Virus record (IMG/VR): IMGVR_UViG_3300006919_000526
Coordinates: 1-22,142 of that record
Source: a virus
Length of the DNA stretch: 22,142 nucleotides
Strand: one strand, 5' to 3'
In this document: piece by piece, positions 6,344-14,791 of the stretch
How the letters are laid out: each line of letters begins with the position of its first letter
Position numbering within the stretch: the stretch's first letter is position 1
Notes under the pieces: generated by a model
Database searches by the model: none
The model's input: only the letters and a program-made list of their open reading frames with translations
What the model was told of the DNA's origin: nothing
Position numbers and translations under genes: made by a program

Positions 6344-7855
6344 ATGGAAAGCGTCGAGAATTTAAAACTTAATGTTAGTAATATAAAAAGTGTATTGACT
6401 ACATCAAATAAAAATTTGAAACAGTTACAAATTAAAAAGACAAGTATATTAAGGAAACAAATACAAGGCGAAAAAAGATTTGAAAGAGAGAAAAAAATAG
6501 AGACCCCTAGAATTCCTGGATCCGAACTTGCCAAAGGAATTGTAAGAAAAATTGCAAGTCCTGTTATGGGAGTATTTGATAGAATAATGGGATTTTTCAG
6601 TGCTATATTACTTGGATTTGTAGTTAATAATTTGCCAAAAATAATTGCAGAGTTGACTCCTATTTTTGAAACTATGAAACCAATATATGAAGGTTTTATG
6701 AAAGGATTGGGATTTGTGATAAATGGAATAGGATTTTTGTATAATTCTGTTGCGCCATTATTTTTTAATGAAAATGAAGCACGAAATAATATTAAAACTG
6801 CAGAAGATACACTCAAATTAATTGATAAGGATTTAGATGAAGGTTTTGAATTGTCAAAAGATAATGATAATACTGAATCTGAGACAACTCAAACTCAAGA
6901 AGTAAATAATTATACGGATCCTTCTACGCCTGTCATTCAACAACAAACTCAAGTAAAACCGGAAATACAAAAAAGAAATACTGGTGGTTTAGTAAACAAA
7001 AGACAAAATGCGAATCTTCCACCAAGAAGAAATAATTATGAAAATGCAAAAACAAATCCTTTAAGGTTATTTGGAAAGGTAACAGAGCAAAACAGCGAAA
7101 ATGTAAATCTATTTGAAAAAAATAATGATAAATTAGAAGAAATTGCAAAATTATTAAAATCATCAGAAAGGAAAAAATCTATTACTACTAATGATAATAA
7201 ACCGGCAACTGATAATAAAGTTGTAATTAGTGATGGTAAAATTACCGGACAAATTGTTGGAAGAGTTGGGCATAGTGGGTATACGATCCCAGAAGGTCCA
7301 GAGGGTTCTCACATTCACATTGAAACTGGAAGGGGGGAAGGAGGAGCGGGAGGAGAGATTCCTTCATCAGTTTTGAGTAATATTATTGTTGGTGGTAAAC
7401 CATTGTCTGATTGGCCTCAAACTTCAACAATTGGTGATGGTAGAGGGCACCGTGGATTGGATTATGGTATTCCGAAGGGGACACCAATTACTCTTAAAGG
7501 GGGATTGAAACTTGTTGATTATGATACGGTTAGAGATCCAAGTGGATATGGAAATAATATAGTTATTGTGGATAAATATGGAAATTATTATTTAATTGCT
7601 CACTTATCCAGTGGACCAGAGAAATCTAAAGATGGTGAAGGTGGGCAGTTAAATAATAGTATAACATCTAGACAAATAATTCCTTTAAGTGACGAAATTA
7701 AGAAACAAATTATTATAGTTCCTGTAGAAAAGTTAGTGCCTATTGAAACTCCAGTTCCAGTTACTGGCAATTCTACAAAGGTCTATAGACCTGGTGGAGG
7801 AAAAGATTATGGTGGACGACCTTTAAATCCCTGGCAAACGAGAGGACCTCAATAA
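6344..7855 (+). CDS. Tail/hub protein with coiled coil, hydrophobic helix and permuted M23-type peptidase domain
   Basis: The 503-aa product has three parts. Residues 1-65 are a charged coiled coil. Residues 65-160 hold a hydrophobic region, with FFSAILLGFVVNN at 84-96, paralogous to the preceding protein. After a low-complexity N/Q/T/E linker, residues 302-425 hold the residues of an M23 (LytM/lysostaphin) zinc endopeptidase. H369-x3-D373 (HRGLD) and H420 (YLIAHLSS) have the spacing expected for the zinc pair and catalytic histidine. The third element, H-x-H (H323 and H325 in EGPEGSHIHIE), lies before them instead of after. It is preceded by GQIVGRVGHSG, which normally leads into HLHFE at the C-terminal end of the fold. 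The likely role is local cutting of host peptidoglycan cross-links during injection, carried on the tail tip. The start has GGGAG upstream. The stop shares one base with the gp27 start (TAATG). Confidence 0.7.
   Translation: MESVENLKLNVSNIKSVLTTSNKNLKQLQIKKTSILRKQIQGEKRFEREKKIETPRIPGSELAKGIVRKIASPVMGVFDRIMGFFSAILLGFVVNNLPKIIAELTPIFETMKPIYEGFMKGLGFVINGIGFLYNSVAPLFFNENEARNNIKTAEDTLKLIDKDLDEGFELSKDNDNTESETTQTQEVNNYTDPSTPVIQQQTQVKPEIQKRNTGGLVNKRQNANLPPRRNNYENAKTNPLRLFGKVTEQNSENVNLFEKNNDKLEEIAKLLKSSERKKSITTNDNKPATDNKVVISDGKITGQIVGRVGHSGYTIPEGPEGSHIHIETGRGEGGAGGEIPSSVLSNIIVGGKPLSDWPQTSTIGDGRGHRGLDYGIPKGTPITLKGGLKLVDYDTVRDPSGYGNNIVIVDKYGNYYLIAHLSSGPEKSKDGEGGQLNNSITSRQIIPLSDEIKKQIIIVPVEKLVPIETPVPVTGNSTKVYRPGGGKDYGGRPLNPWQTRGPQ
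7247..7620 (+). other. M23-type domain with apparently circularly permuted motif order
   Basis: Motifs in order: G-Q-x-x-G-x-V-G-x-S-G (residues 302-312), H323-x-H325, H369-x3-D373, G-T-P-I, GYGNNIVIVDKYG, H420. A canonical M23 domain reads HxxxD, GTPV, GYG..v.i.h..g, YaHls, Gq.iG.vG.tG, HLHFE. All elements are present once each, but the last block has moved to the front, joined by a linker of about 43 residues. Confidence 0.65.
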
Positions 7856-9171
7856 TGAATGCAGCACAAGCAAGTATATTTGAAGAATTTATAATTACAT
7901 CTGATGACGGAAGTAATTCTGTAAATCTTTATGATGGTCAGATAAGAATTATTAGTTTTGATTACTTTGAATCTATATTATCACCGTGCATTACTGGCAC
8001 AATTATAATTTCTAGTGGATCTGATGCTGCTGTATCGAGGGAAGATCCCCAAAATAGAGTAGGAAGTATATTATCGCATTTACCTCTTCGTGCAGGATCA
8101 ATAATATCGACAAAAATACGCACAAAAAATGGAGTATTGAATTTTTCTGGAGATGATTATAAAGTTTTATATGTGACAAAGGTTGTTCCTCTAATCCAAG
8201 ATTCTAATTCAGAAACAATATCTATAAAGTTTACATCTAAAATTGGATGGTTAAATGAAACTACCAGAATTACACGATCATTTAATGGAAAAATTACCAA
8301 ATCTGTAGAATCTATATTAACAAAAGAATTGGGTATAAAATCTAATAAAATTTTTATTGAAGAAGCAATCAATAGTCTCACATTTACTGGAATGAGAAAG
8401 AGACCATTTGATTTATTAATAGGACTTTTATTAAAACAATCTATACCCCCCAATACAGTAAATCCTGGTTATTTTTGTTATGAAACAAAGAGTGGATTTA
8501 ATTATGTTTCTATTGATACTTTGATAAATCGAGAGGAATTTAAAATTCCTTATGAATATAATGGCAAAAATATATCATCTTTTGAAACTAAAGATGACAG
8601 TGCTGATTTTAAGGTAGCAACATTTTCGACAGAAAAAGATCAAGATTTGTTGATGCAAATTAGATCTGGAATGTATGCTACAAAAAATTTATTTTTCAAT
8701 CCACTAACTTTTAAATTTACCGAAATTGACATATCTGTGATAACAAATTCAAAGTTTTCTTCATTGGGTAAAAAACAAAAACTTCCAAGAATTTTAGATC
8801 AAGATTTCAATGAGGGGAAAAAATATCATCGAGTTCAGTCTGCTATCCTAGATATAGGAAGTAATACAGAAGAAAAAACTCAAAATAATAATCCAGAACT
8901 TTACTATGCAGCAGGAACTACTAGATATAATGCATTATTTTCTCAAATTCATAATGTAACAATTCCATCAAATATTTTACTTGAAGCTGGAGATTCGATT
9001 ATTTTAAATATTGAAAGTATATCTAATGATAAGGTGCAAGGTGTTGATCAAGTTAAAAGTGGTAAATATATAATTAGGGGAATAAGGCATCATTTTACTC
9101 CTAAAGTATCTACTACTGGATTAAAACTTATTCGCGATTCTTATGGATTACATTTTAGTAAGAGCAAATAA
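7855..9171 (+). CDS. 27: Baseplate hub protein gp27-like
   Basis: The 438-aa product fits the gp27 hub family, which forms the trimeric (pseudo-sixfold) ring that links the tail tube to the central spike. Supporting features are the beta-rich N-terminus with LYDGQIRIISFDYFESILSP and TGTIIISSGSD, the alternating charged/hydrophobic strands of the first tube-like domain, and the C-terminal second tube-like domain: SNILLEAGDSIILNIESISN, then VKSGKYIIRGIRHHFTPKV and STTGLKLIRDSYG. This last block is the usual ending of gp27 and gpD-type hub proteins. T4 gp27 is 391 aa, so the length is compatible. It overlaps the previous stop by one base and has GAGAGGA upstream, giving good translation coupling. 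The next gene is the OB-fold partner that in T4 binds gp27. Confidence 0.8.
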   Translation: MNAAQASIFEEFIITSDDGSNSVNLYDGQIRIISFDYFESILSPCITGTIIISSGSDAAVSREDPQNRVGSILSHLPLRAGSIISTKIRTKNGVLNFSGDDYKVLYVTKVVPLIQDSNSETISIKFTSKIGWLNETTRITRSFNGKITKSVESILTKELGIKSNKIFIEEAINSLTFTGMRKRPFDLLIGLLLKQSIPPNTVNPGYFCYETKSGFNYVSIDTLINREEFKIPYEYNGKNISSFETKDDSADFKVATFSTEKDQDLLMQIRSGMYATKNLFFNPLTFKFTEIDISVITNSKFSSLGKKQKLPRILDQDFNEGKKYHRVQSAILDIGSNTEEKTQNNNPELYYAAGTTRYNALFSQIHNVTIPSNILLEAGDSIILNIESISNDKVQGVDQVKSGKYIIRGIRHHFTPKVSTTGLKLIRDSYGLHFSKSK

Positions 9172-9683
9172 TGGAAGGACTAAATTCGGCACAATTTAAT
9201 TTTTATGGTTTGGGGACAAATGAGTGGATAGGTATGATATTGCCCTTTGAATCCCAAAAAGATCAATCTACGGGAAAGAAAGGATTTGGTTTTCGTTATC
9301 GAGTGGCTATTATGGGTTATCATCCACTTGATAATAGTATAACTGATGAAGAAATTACTTATGCCATAACTGGATTCTCACCTGCTGATGGCGGCGGCGG
9401 TGGATCGTGTTATAAAACATCTAAATTGACTCAAGGAGATGTTGTTTTGGGTAAATTTTTAGATGGTGATAATAAACAATTGCCAATTATATTGCATGTT
9501 TTATGTAGAACGTCTGATATACAATATGGATATGGATCTGGTAGATTTGATCCAAAAACTGGATTTGTTGGAAGTAGAAAAAAGACATCATTAACAAAAA
9601 ATCAAGAAACATGTGAACAAAAAGGAATATGCACGCCAAGACTAATACCTGGGAATGGGAAACAAGGTAGAACATCTCCATAA
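9171..9683 (+). CDS. 5: Stand-alone gp5-type OB-fold hub protein
   Basis: The 170-aa product corresponds to the N-terminal OB domain of T4 gp5, which docks the spike onto gp27. Diagnostic segments are RYRVAIMGYHPLDNSITDEE with ITYAITGFSPADGGGGG, and LTQGDVVLGKFLDGDNKQLP with IILHVL. This is the gp5/VgrG pattern of an exposed glycine-rich loop followed by G-D-x-V-x-x-x-F-x-D-G-D-x-x-x-P-I-I. After residue 110 only a short glycine- and lysine-rich tail remains, with no lysozyme and no beta-helix. T4 gp5 is 575 aa, so this is the OB part only. A separate spike-like protein is encoded two genes downstream. The start overlaps the gp27 stop by one base, with only AAGAG upstream. The gene symbol refers to domain equivalence, not full-length orthology. 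Confidence 0.7.
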   Translation: MEGLNSAQFNFYGLGTNEWIGMILPFESQKDQSTGKKGFGFRYRVAIMGYHPLDNSITDEEITYAITGFSPADGGGGGSCYKTSKLTQGDVVLGKFLDGDNKQLPIILHVLCRTSDIQYGYGSGRFDPKTGFVGSRKKTSLTKNQETCEQKGICTPRLIPGNGKQGRTSP

Positions 9684-9686
9684 ATA
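9680..9686 (+). promoter_or_regulatory. Possible late promoter box before the 496-aa gene
   Basis: ATAAATA overlaps the stop of the OB-fold gene, but it is only 13 bases ahead of the next ATG (9700). A transcript starting there would have almost no leader. The match may be chance in AT-rich sequence, although box-at-stop placement is also seen before gp26. Confidence 0.25.
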
Positions 9687-9699
9687 ATTCAAAAAATAT

Positions 9700-11190
9700 A
9701 TGTCAGTTTGTGCAGATCCTATCAGTAATACATCTGGTCATGTAGTAATTCTTCCAGATCCTTGTAAAGATAATACCTTTGCGAAGGCAGAAGCATATCT
9801 GGAAAACTTTTTTGCTTTGGTAACAAAACCACTTGATTCATCCTCAAGTTTAGATCAAGAATTGAAAAAAACCGTGAAACTTCTTTCTATTGGTATGAAA
9901 GGTTTTGTAAATTCTGTTGTGGGAAGATTTCAAGATGAATTGATTGAAAGAATAAAAGGTGGACTTGCAGGACTGGAAAATGCAGTTAGATCTTCATATA
10001 AAGGAAATGAATTATTCAAAGCTCTTGATGAATTAGCAAAAAAACAAGGCGCTCAAATTGATCCAGTTGATAATCTGTTTAAGGCACTTGCTTGTTTGGC
10101 AAATAAGGTTACGGATGCCGCAGAAAAAATATTCACTGATTTGCTATCACAAGCAGTAAAAAATGTATTGAATGTCCCTATTTGTGCAGTTGAGCAAATA
10201 TTGGGTGCATTTACTAATAAGATGATAGATATCATTGAGAGCACCGTTTCACCAATATTGGAACCGATTAAGAATGCATTAGAATTTGTTTTTGATGTAA
10301 GAGATTTTCTTGTTGGTGTAGTGAAAACATTGAGAAAGGTTGAAAATCTTTTAAATTGTAATGAGAAGAAAAAGTGTCCTCCATCTACAAAATATAAAAT
10401 CAATCAAGGATTGTTGAGAGATAGGGGAGAAGGAGAGCAGAAAGACGCCTTTGATAGAATATTTGCAAAAGGAGCACTGTCAAGAGGTGCTGCAAATCTT
10501 GCAAATGATTTTGAAAATCAATATGGATCATGGTCTATATTTGGCGAGACCCTAGAAAATGCTGATCCAAATTCGGGTTGTTATACTGGAAATGTTGTCA
10601 GTTGTGGCACACCAAATGTAGAATTTTTTGGTGGTGATGGTGCAGGAGCATTTGGAAGAGTAATACTTGGCAATATTATTAATGAAGTTGATAGTGAAGG
10701 TGTAATTGATTCTGCACAAAGGACTGCAAGTATTGTTGGTGTAGAAATTCAAGATCCCGGAAGTGGATATACAACTCCACCAATTGTATCTTTTACTGAT
10801 GCATGTGATAAGGGATATGGTGCATATGGCAGAGCAAACATAGATACAAATCCTAGTTCTCCAACTTATGGTCAAGTTACTTCTATAAGTATTATTAGTA
10901 AAGGAGAAAATTACCCAACGGAAGGTCTTATTGAAGATCCATTATACATTGAAGATATTGTAATTGAAAATCCCGGATCTGGATACTCTGAAGGTGATTC
11001 TGCTCAAGGGATTAAATTAACAATTCGTGATGGTCAAATTGTTGACACTGAAATTGAAAACTTAGGATACAATGGATTGCCTGACCTAAATATCAACAGT
11101 AACACTGGGTTTGGAGCTGTGCTAAGACCAATAATGGCAGTTGTTCCGCCACAGAGAGAAGTTATTCAAGTTATAGATTGTGTGAGGTAA
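9700..11190 (+). CDS. Baseplate/hub structural protein with helical N-half and PGSGY beta repeats
   Basis: The 496-aa product is not recognised by name. Residues 20-230 are largely alpha-helical with long amphipathic stretches (TVKLLSIGMKGFVNSVVGRF, LSQAVKNVLNVPICAVEQIL) and scattered cysteines (C4, and a NCNEKKKCPPS cluster). From about 340 the sequence turns to beta repeats with the motif I-x-(N/D)-P-G-S-G-Y: VEIQDPGSGYTTPPIVSF near 345-363, ISIISKGENYPTEG, IEDIVIENPGSGYSEGD near 417-431, and a degenerate TEIENLGYNGLP. Such repeats also occur in other phage adhesin-like virion proteins. It lies exactly where T4 gp5 would have its lysozyme, between the OB-fold and spike genes, so it probably belongs to the tail tip. 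There is no clear Shine-Dalgarno sequence before ATG 9700, so its initiation may be weak. Confidence 0.75.
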   Translation: MSVCADPISNTSGHVVILPDPCKDNTFAKAEAYLENFFALVTKPLDSSSSLDQELKKTVKLLSIGMKGFVNSVVGRFQDELIERIKGGLAGLENAVRSSYKGNELFKALDELAKKQGAQIDPVDNLFKALACLANKVTDAAEKIFTDLLSQAVKNVLNVPICAVEQILGAFTNKMIDIIESTVSPILEPIKNALEFVFDVRDFLVGVVKTLRKVENLLNCNEKKKCPPSTKYKINQGLLRDRGEGEQKDAFDRIFAKGALSRGAANLANDFENQYGSWSIFGETLENADPNSGCYTGNVVSCGTPNVEFFGGDGAGAFGRVILGNIINEVDSEGVIDSAQRTASIVGVEIQDPGSGYTTPPIVSFTDACDKGYGAYGRANIDTNPSSPTYGQVTSISIISKGENYPTEGLIEDPLYIEDIVIENPGSGYSEGDSAQGIKLTIRDGQIVDTEIENLGYNGLPDLNINSNTGFGAVLRPIMAVVPPQREVIQVIDCVR

Positions 11191-11193
11191 CAT

Positions 11194-11724
11194 ATGGCAA
11201 ATTCTGATAGTTTATATCGAGAGGTTTGTAGTCCAAAATTAGTTATTGAGTCGAATTCTGAAGAGCAAACTACTGCCGGTAAATGTGCCTTTTCTATTAA
11301 AAGTGAAAACGAGTCTGGTATTCGTTGCTCACAAGGATTGTATGAAAATGGGATGTTTCATCAAGGAACAGAAGGACGGTTTGAAATAGAGTGTGGAGAT
11401 AAAAATAGAGATGGACAACCAGATTTTACTTTAATTGCACATAATGGCAATATTCATTTTAATGCTGATAGTGGATCATTCGTTGTAGGTGCAGAAACAA
11501 TTACTTTAAAGGCAACAGATGAAATTGTAATAGATGCTCCTTCAATTAGAATTGGAAATAATGAAGGGCAAACAAATAAAATTGAACTTCATGCACAAAA
11601 TTTGATTCCTGTAGAGAATGGAAAAATAAAAAAATTTGAATTGAAAGAAGCACTAATGTCTTCAAGCACAGTTGCATCTTTTAAAGGGTCATTAGCTTCT
11701 GGAAATCCAAAATTAAAAGCATAA
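11194..11724 (+). CDS. Stand-alone central spike-like beta protein (gp5 C-terminal domain type)
   Basis: The 176-aa product has an alternating beta pattern from about residue 60 to 130: RFEIECGDKNRDGQPDFTLI, AHNGNIHFNADSGSFVVGAE, TITLKATDEIVIDAPSIRIG. Short repeated units of the form (N/G)-x-I-x-(L/F)-x-A with D/N/S/T between them are the signature of the intertwined beta-helix spike in T4 gp5 and VgrG proteins. The C-terminus (residues 140-176) lacks the pattern and is basic. It has GAGG seven to ten bases before the ATG. Its likely role is the membrane-piercing needle below the OB ring, or a spike adaptor. A PAAR-like tip is not visible here. Confidence in the beta-spike fold is fair, while the specific equivalence to the gp5 C-terminal domain is inference from pattern and context. 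Confidence 0.65.
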   Translation: MANSDSLYREVCSPKLVIESNSEEQTTAGKCAFSIKSENESGIRCSQGLYENGMFHQGTEGRFEIECGDKNRDGQPDFTLIAHNGNIHFNADSGSFVVGAETITLKATDEIVIDAPSIRIGNNEGQTNKIELHAQNLIPVENGKIKKFELKEALMSSSTVASFKGSLASGNPKLKA

Positions 11725-11727
11725 AAA

Positions 11728-14700
11728 ATGGGAATACCAAGAATAAATCCAGATTTTTCTCAATTAGGTAATTCGATATTTGAAACCGTATATATTTACG
11801 ATAAACTTTATGCGAATGAAATTGTTGTAGATAACACAATTTTTACTGGTGATGTTAATCTTGATGTTTTACGAGTAAGAAAATATTTTAGTGTAGGTAC
11901 TAAGGAAAAACTTTTAAATGTTAATGATAATACTAAAAGAATTGGAATTAACACATTAAATCCTGATAGATCAATTGTTGCGATTGGTAATGTTGGAATA
12001 GGAGGAACGGTTGATATTAATGGTGGTAGGGTAGGTATTAATTCTGATTATATTGATCCAACAGGCAATAGAGTTCTTGAAGTTGGTGGAAGTATAAAGA
12101 TCACAAAATACATTTATGATCAATTTGATAAAAGAGGTAATAATACAAACGTTCTTTCTGTTGATGCAAATGGAATTTTCTGGAAAGAATTAAGTACAGA
12201 AGTTCAGGAAGGTGTCTTTTTACAAGAAGAAGGTGTTGAAGTAGGACAAGGGGTTTCTTTCACAAATATTAATTTCGTGGAGAGAAACAGTCTTGGTATT
12301 TTGACCGAGACTCTGGGAATTACATCTTCCGGAATTTTAGGACTTGCCACTATATTTTCCAATGATTATTGGGGAAATGCAATAGGTGGTGACAAGGCAG
12401 TTGCCGATAATAACATTTATAGAATGACCAATGTTGGTATTTTTACCAATAATCCATTAGTTGCACTACAGATTGGTAAAAATACTTCTGGTGTGGTTGC
12501 CATTACATCGGAGGGTAATCTTGGAATAGGAACTACAAATCCAAGATTTCCTTTGGATGTTTATGGCGGTGTCTCTATTAGTGGTGTAACAACTCTTGCA
12601 TCTGATGGAGGTATTACAACAACCGGTGGAGACTTATTTGTTGATAATGGTCTTTCTGTAGGAGGTGCTGCTACTATAGGAGGTGCTGCTACTGTAGGTG
12701 GTGAATTATTTGTTAAAGATGATTTATCTGTTTTTGGTGGAGATATAAAAACTAATCAATCCACATTTAACTTATTAAACACCACTGTAACCACATTAAA
12801 TCTTGGTGGTGCTGCAACTTCTATTGAGATAGGTAAGAATGATGCTACGGGCATTATAAGCATAAATTCTACGAAGGATTCAACCAGTAAAACAACAGGC
12901 GCATTAGTTGTTGATGGTGGTGTAGGAATTGCAAAAAGATTAACCGTAGATAATGTAAGTATTGCTAATACAGTTGGTGTTGGAAGTACTGCATATTTTG
13001 AGGATGAAGTTGATATTGATGGCACTCTAATACTAAATTCTTTTATACAGGATGTTAATGATTCTACTGGTGGCGATAAAGATTATCGTCTTGCTGCAGT
13101 TGGAAGTGGTGTTTCTTGGAGACCTTCTGGTGTTCAAACAAAGAGAACTATTTGGGTTTCGGAGAGTGGTAACGATGCCAATAGTGGATTACTTGAGGGT
13201 GATGCAAAAAGAACAGTTGGTGGTGCAGCAGCAATAGCAGAAGCGAGTGATACAATTGTTATAAGACCCGGAACATATGATGAAAACAATCCAATTGGAT
13301 TAAGAACTGACGTATCTGTTACAGGTCAAGATTTGAGATTGGTTACAATCAGACCTCAAAATTTGATGCGTGATATTTTTCATGTAAGAAGAGGATGTCT
13401 CATTGAGAATTTGAATTTTGCCTGTAAAAATAATGATGGAGATCCAAATGACAATGGAGTAAGTGTTGCAAATACTGGAGGAGGAGCAGTTGCATTTCCT
13501 CCAACACAAACAGACATTGATGCCGGGACTGCATATCAAGCGGTAAGTGGATTTACTGATGTTGGACCAGCAACAGAAGGTCCTACGGGAAGATGGAGAA
13601 GTCCATATATTAGAAATTGCACAAACTTCATGACCAAAAGTATTGGCATGAAGATTGATGGTAATCATGCCACAGCATCAAGTGATGGTGCTAATTTGAA
13701 ATCAATGGTTTGTGATTCATTTACTCAATACAATGAAGCAGGTATTGGAGTATCACTTACCAATGAAGCATATGCCCAATTAGTTTCTATATTTACAATT
13801 AATAATGATATAGGAATTTATGCTGATACTGGTGCTCAGTGTGATTTGACTAATTCTAATTCTTCCTTTGGAAATTATGGATTGGTTGCAGTTGGATTGG
13901 GAGCAACTCAATACACTGGTTTTGTTACTTCTAATACTGCTGGAGTTGCTTATGATTTTAATAACACCGATATTATAGTTGGCACTGCTGTTACCGACAG
14001 ATCCAATGTATATCAAAGACCTTTTGATGGGCAGGCAGTTTGGTTTGCGATTGATCTTGCAAACTATCCAGATGCAACTCCACCAAGTGGAAGCACAATA
14101 CTTCCATCTCCTATGAGAGAAGTTGAGAGAATTGATTTAATACCTAATGCTACTGGTAACTCTGGATTTAGTGCTGCTTCTCCTCCTAATGTGATTATAG
14201 AAGATTTTGATGATACTTTAGTTGAACCTAAAGGTCCTCAATCTATTGCTGCTCAAGCAACTGCAACTGTAAGTGCAGGAGGATCCATTACCCAAATTAA
14301 TTTAATTAGTAATGGTAGAAATTATCTTCCAACTCAAAATATAGTTGTTAGTATTAATGGAAATACTGGAATTGCGACTGCTATCATGAAACCTATCTAC
14401 TATACAGTTTCTGAAGCGGGCGATTTCAATTCTGTGGGTATGACGACTATAACCTTTAATGAATTTATACCATATGAATTATTTGAAGGAGATCCAATTT
14501 ATTTTGCAAGAATAAGTCGTATTCTTACATCTTCACATTCATTTGAATACATTGGTACTGGGACCACTATAAATAGTGCGTTACCCTTTGAGGGTGCAGT
14601 TCCAATCAAAGCTAATGAAGTTGATGCCAGAGATGGAGCACAAATTCCGTTTACTAGCACCGACCAAAAAGGAAATTTTGATATAGGAGAGGGGATACAA

Positions 14701-14790
14701 ATCGACCAAACAACGTCAACAATTAGAGGTAGAGATTTTAGTAGAGCAGTTCAGGCAGAAATTACACCATTAATACTTGCATTAAATTAA
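11728..14790 (+). CDS. Large virion protein with right-handed beta-helix (baseplate/tail fibre type)
   Basis: The 1020-aa product starts MGIPRINPDFSQLGNSIFET. Residues about 60-460 are beta-rich fibre-like repeats with NVGIGGTVDI, NLGIGTTNPRFPLDVYGGVS and TGALVVDGGVGIAKRLTVDN. Residues 474-760 form a predicted parallel beta-helix, opening with IWVSESGNDANSGL (DUF1565-like), continuing with IVIRPGTYDENNPIGL, and containing GPTGRWRSPYIRNCTNFMTK, SIGMKIDGNHAT and AQCDLTNSNSSFGNYGLVAV. The last 250 residues end with a compact segment, DGAQIPFTSTDQKGNFDIGE through the terminal LILALN. I believe the beta-helix block is widespread among T4-like cyanophage virion proteins. No polysaccharide-lyase or hydrolase catalytic motif is evident, so enzymatic activity cannot be claimed. 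It is packed 3 bases after the spike gene without a visible ribosome-binding site. Confidence 0.75.
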   Translation: MGIPRINPDFSQLGNSIFETVYIYDKLYANEIVVDNTIFTGDVNLDVLRVRKYFSVGTKEKLLNVNDNTKRIGINTLNPDRSIVAIGNVGIGGTVDINGGRVGINSDYIDPTGNRVLEVGGSIKITKYIYDQFDKRGNNTNVLSVDANGIFWKELSTEVQEGVFLQEEGVEVGQGVSFTNINFVERNSLGILTETLGITSSGILGLATIFSNDYWGNAIGGDKAVADNNIYRMTNVGIFTNNPLVALQIGKNTSGVVAITSEGNLGIGTTNPRFPLDVYGGVSISGVTTLASDGGITTTGGDLFVDNGLSVGGAATIGGAATVGGELFVKDDLSVFGGDIKTNQSTFNLLNTTVTTLNLGGAATSIEIGKNDATGIISINSTKDSTSKTTGALVVDGGVGIAKRLTVDNVSIANTVGVGSTAYFEDEVDIDGTLILNSFIQDVNDSTGGDKDYRLAAVGSGVSWRPSGVQTKRTIWVSESGNDANSGLLEGDAKRTVGGAAAIAEASDTIVIRPGTYDENNPIGLRTDVSVTGQDLRLVTIRPQNLMRDIFHVRRGCLIENLNFACKNNDGDPNDNGVSVANTGGGAVAFPPTQTDIDAGTAYQAVSGFTDVGPATEGPTGRWRSPYIRNCTNFMTKSIGMKIDGNHATASSDGANLKSMVCDSFTQYNEAGIGVSLTNEAYAQLVSIFTINNDIGIYADTGAQCDLTNSNSSFGNYGLVAVGLGATQYTGFVTSNTAGVAYDFNNTDIIVGTAVTDRSNVYQRPFDGQAVWFAIDLANYPDATPPSGSTILPSPMREVERIDLIPNATGNSGFSAASPPNVIIEDFDDTLVEPKGPQSIAAQATATVSAGGSITQINLISNGRNYLPTQNIVVSINGNTGIATAIMKPIYYTVSEAGDFNSVGMTTITFNEFIPYELFEGDPIYFARISRILTSSHSFEYIGTGTTINSALPFEGAVPIKANEVDARDGAQIPFTSTDQKGNFDIGEGIQIDQTTSTIRGRDFSRAVQAEITPLILALN
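12661..12696 (+). repeat. 18-bp direct tandem repeat in the beta-helix protein gene
   Basis: GGAGGTGCTGCTACTATA (12661-12678) is followed directly by the same 18 bases with one change (12679-12696), then a partial third start (GGTGGTG). It encodes GGAATI-GGAATV-GGEL, lengthening the fibre-like part in frame. Confidence 0.85.
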
Positions 14791-14791
14791 T

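Noticed and set aside
11086-11092. CTAAATA near the end of the 496-aa gene as a promoter for the spike gene
   Set aside because: It is about 100 bases upstream of the next start and inside coding sequence. There is no supporting element, so chance is equally likely.
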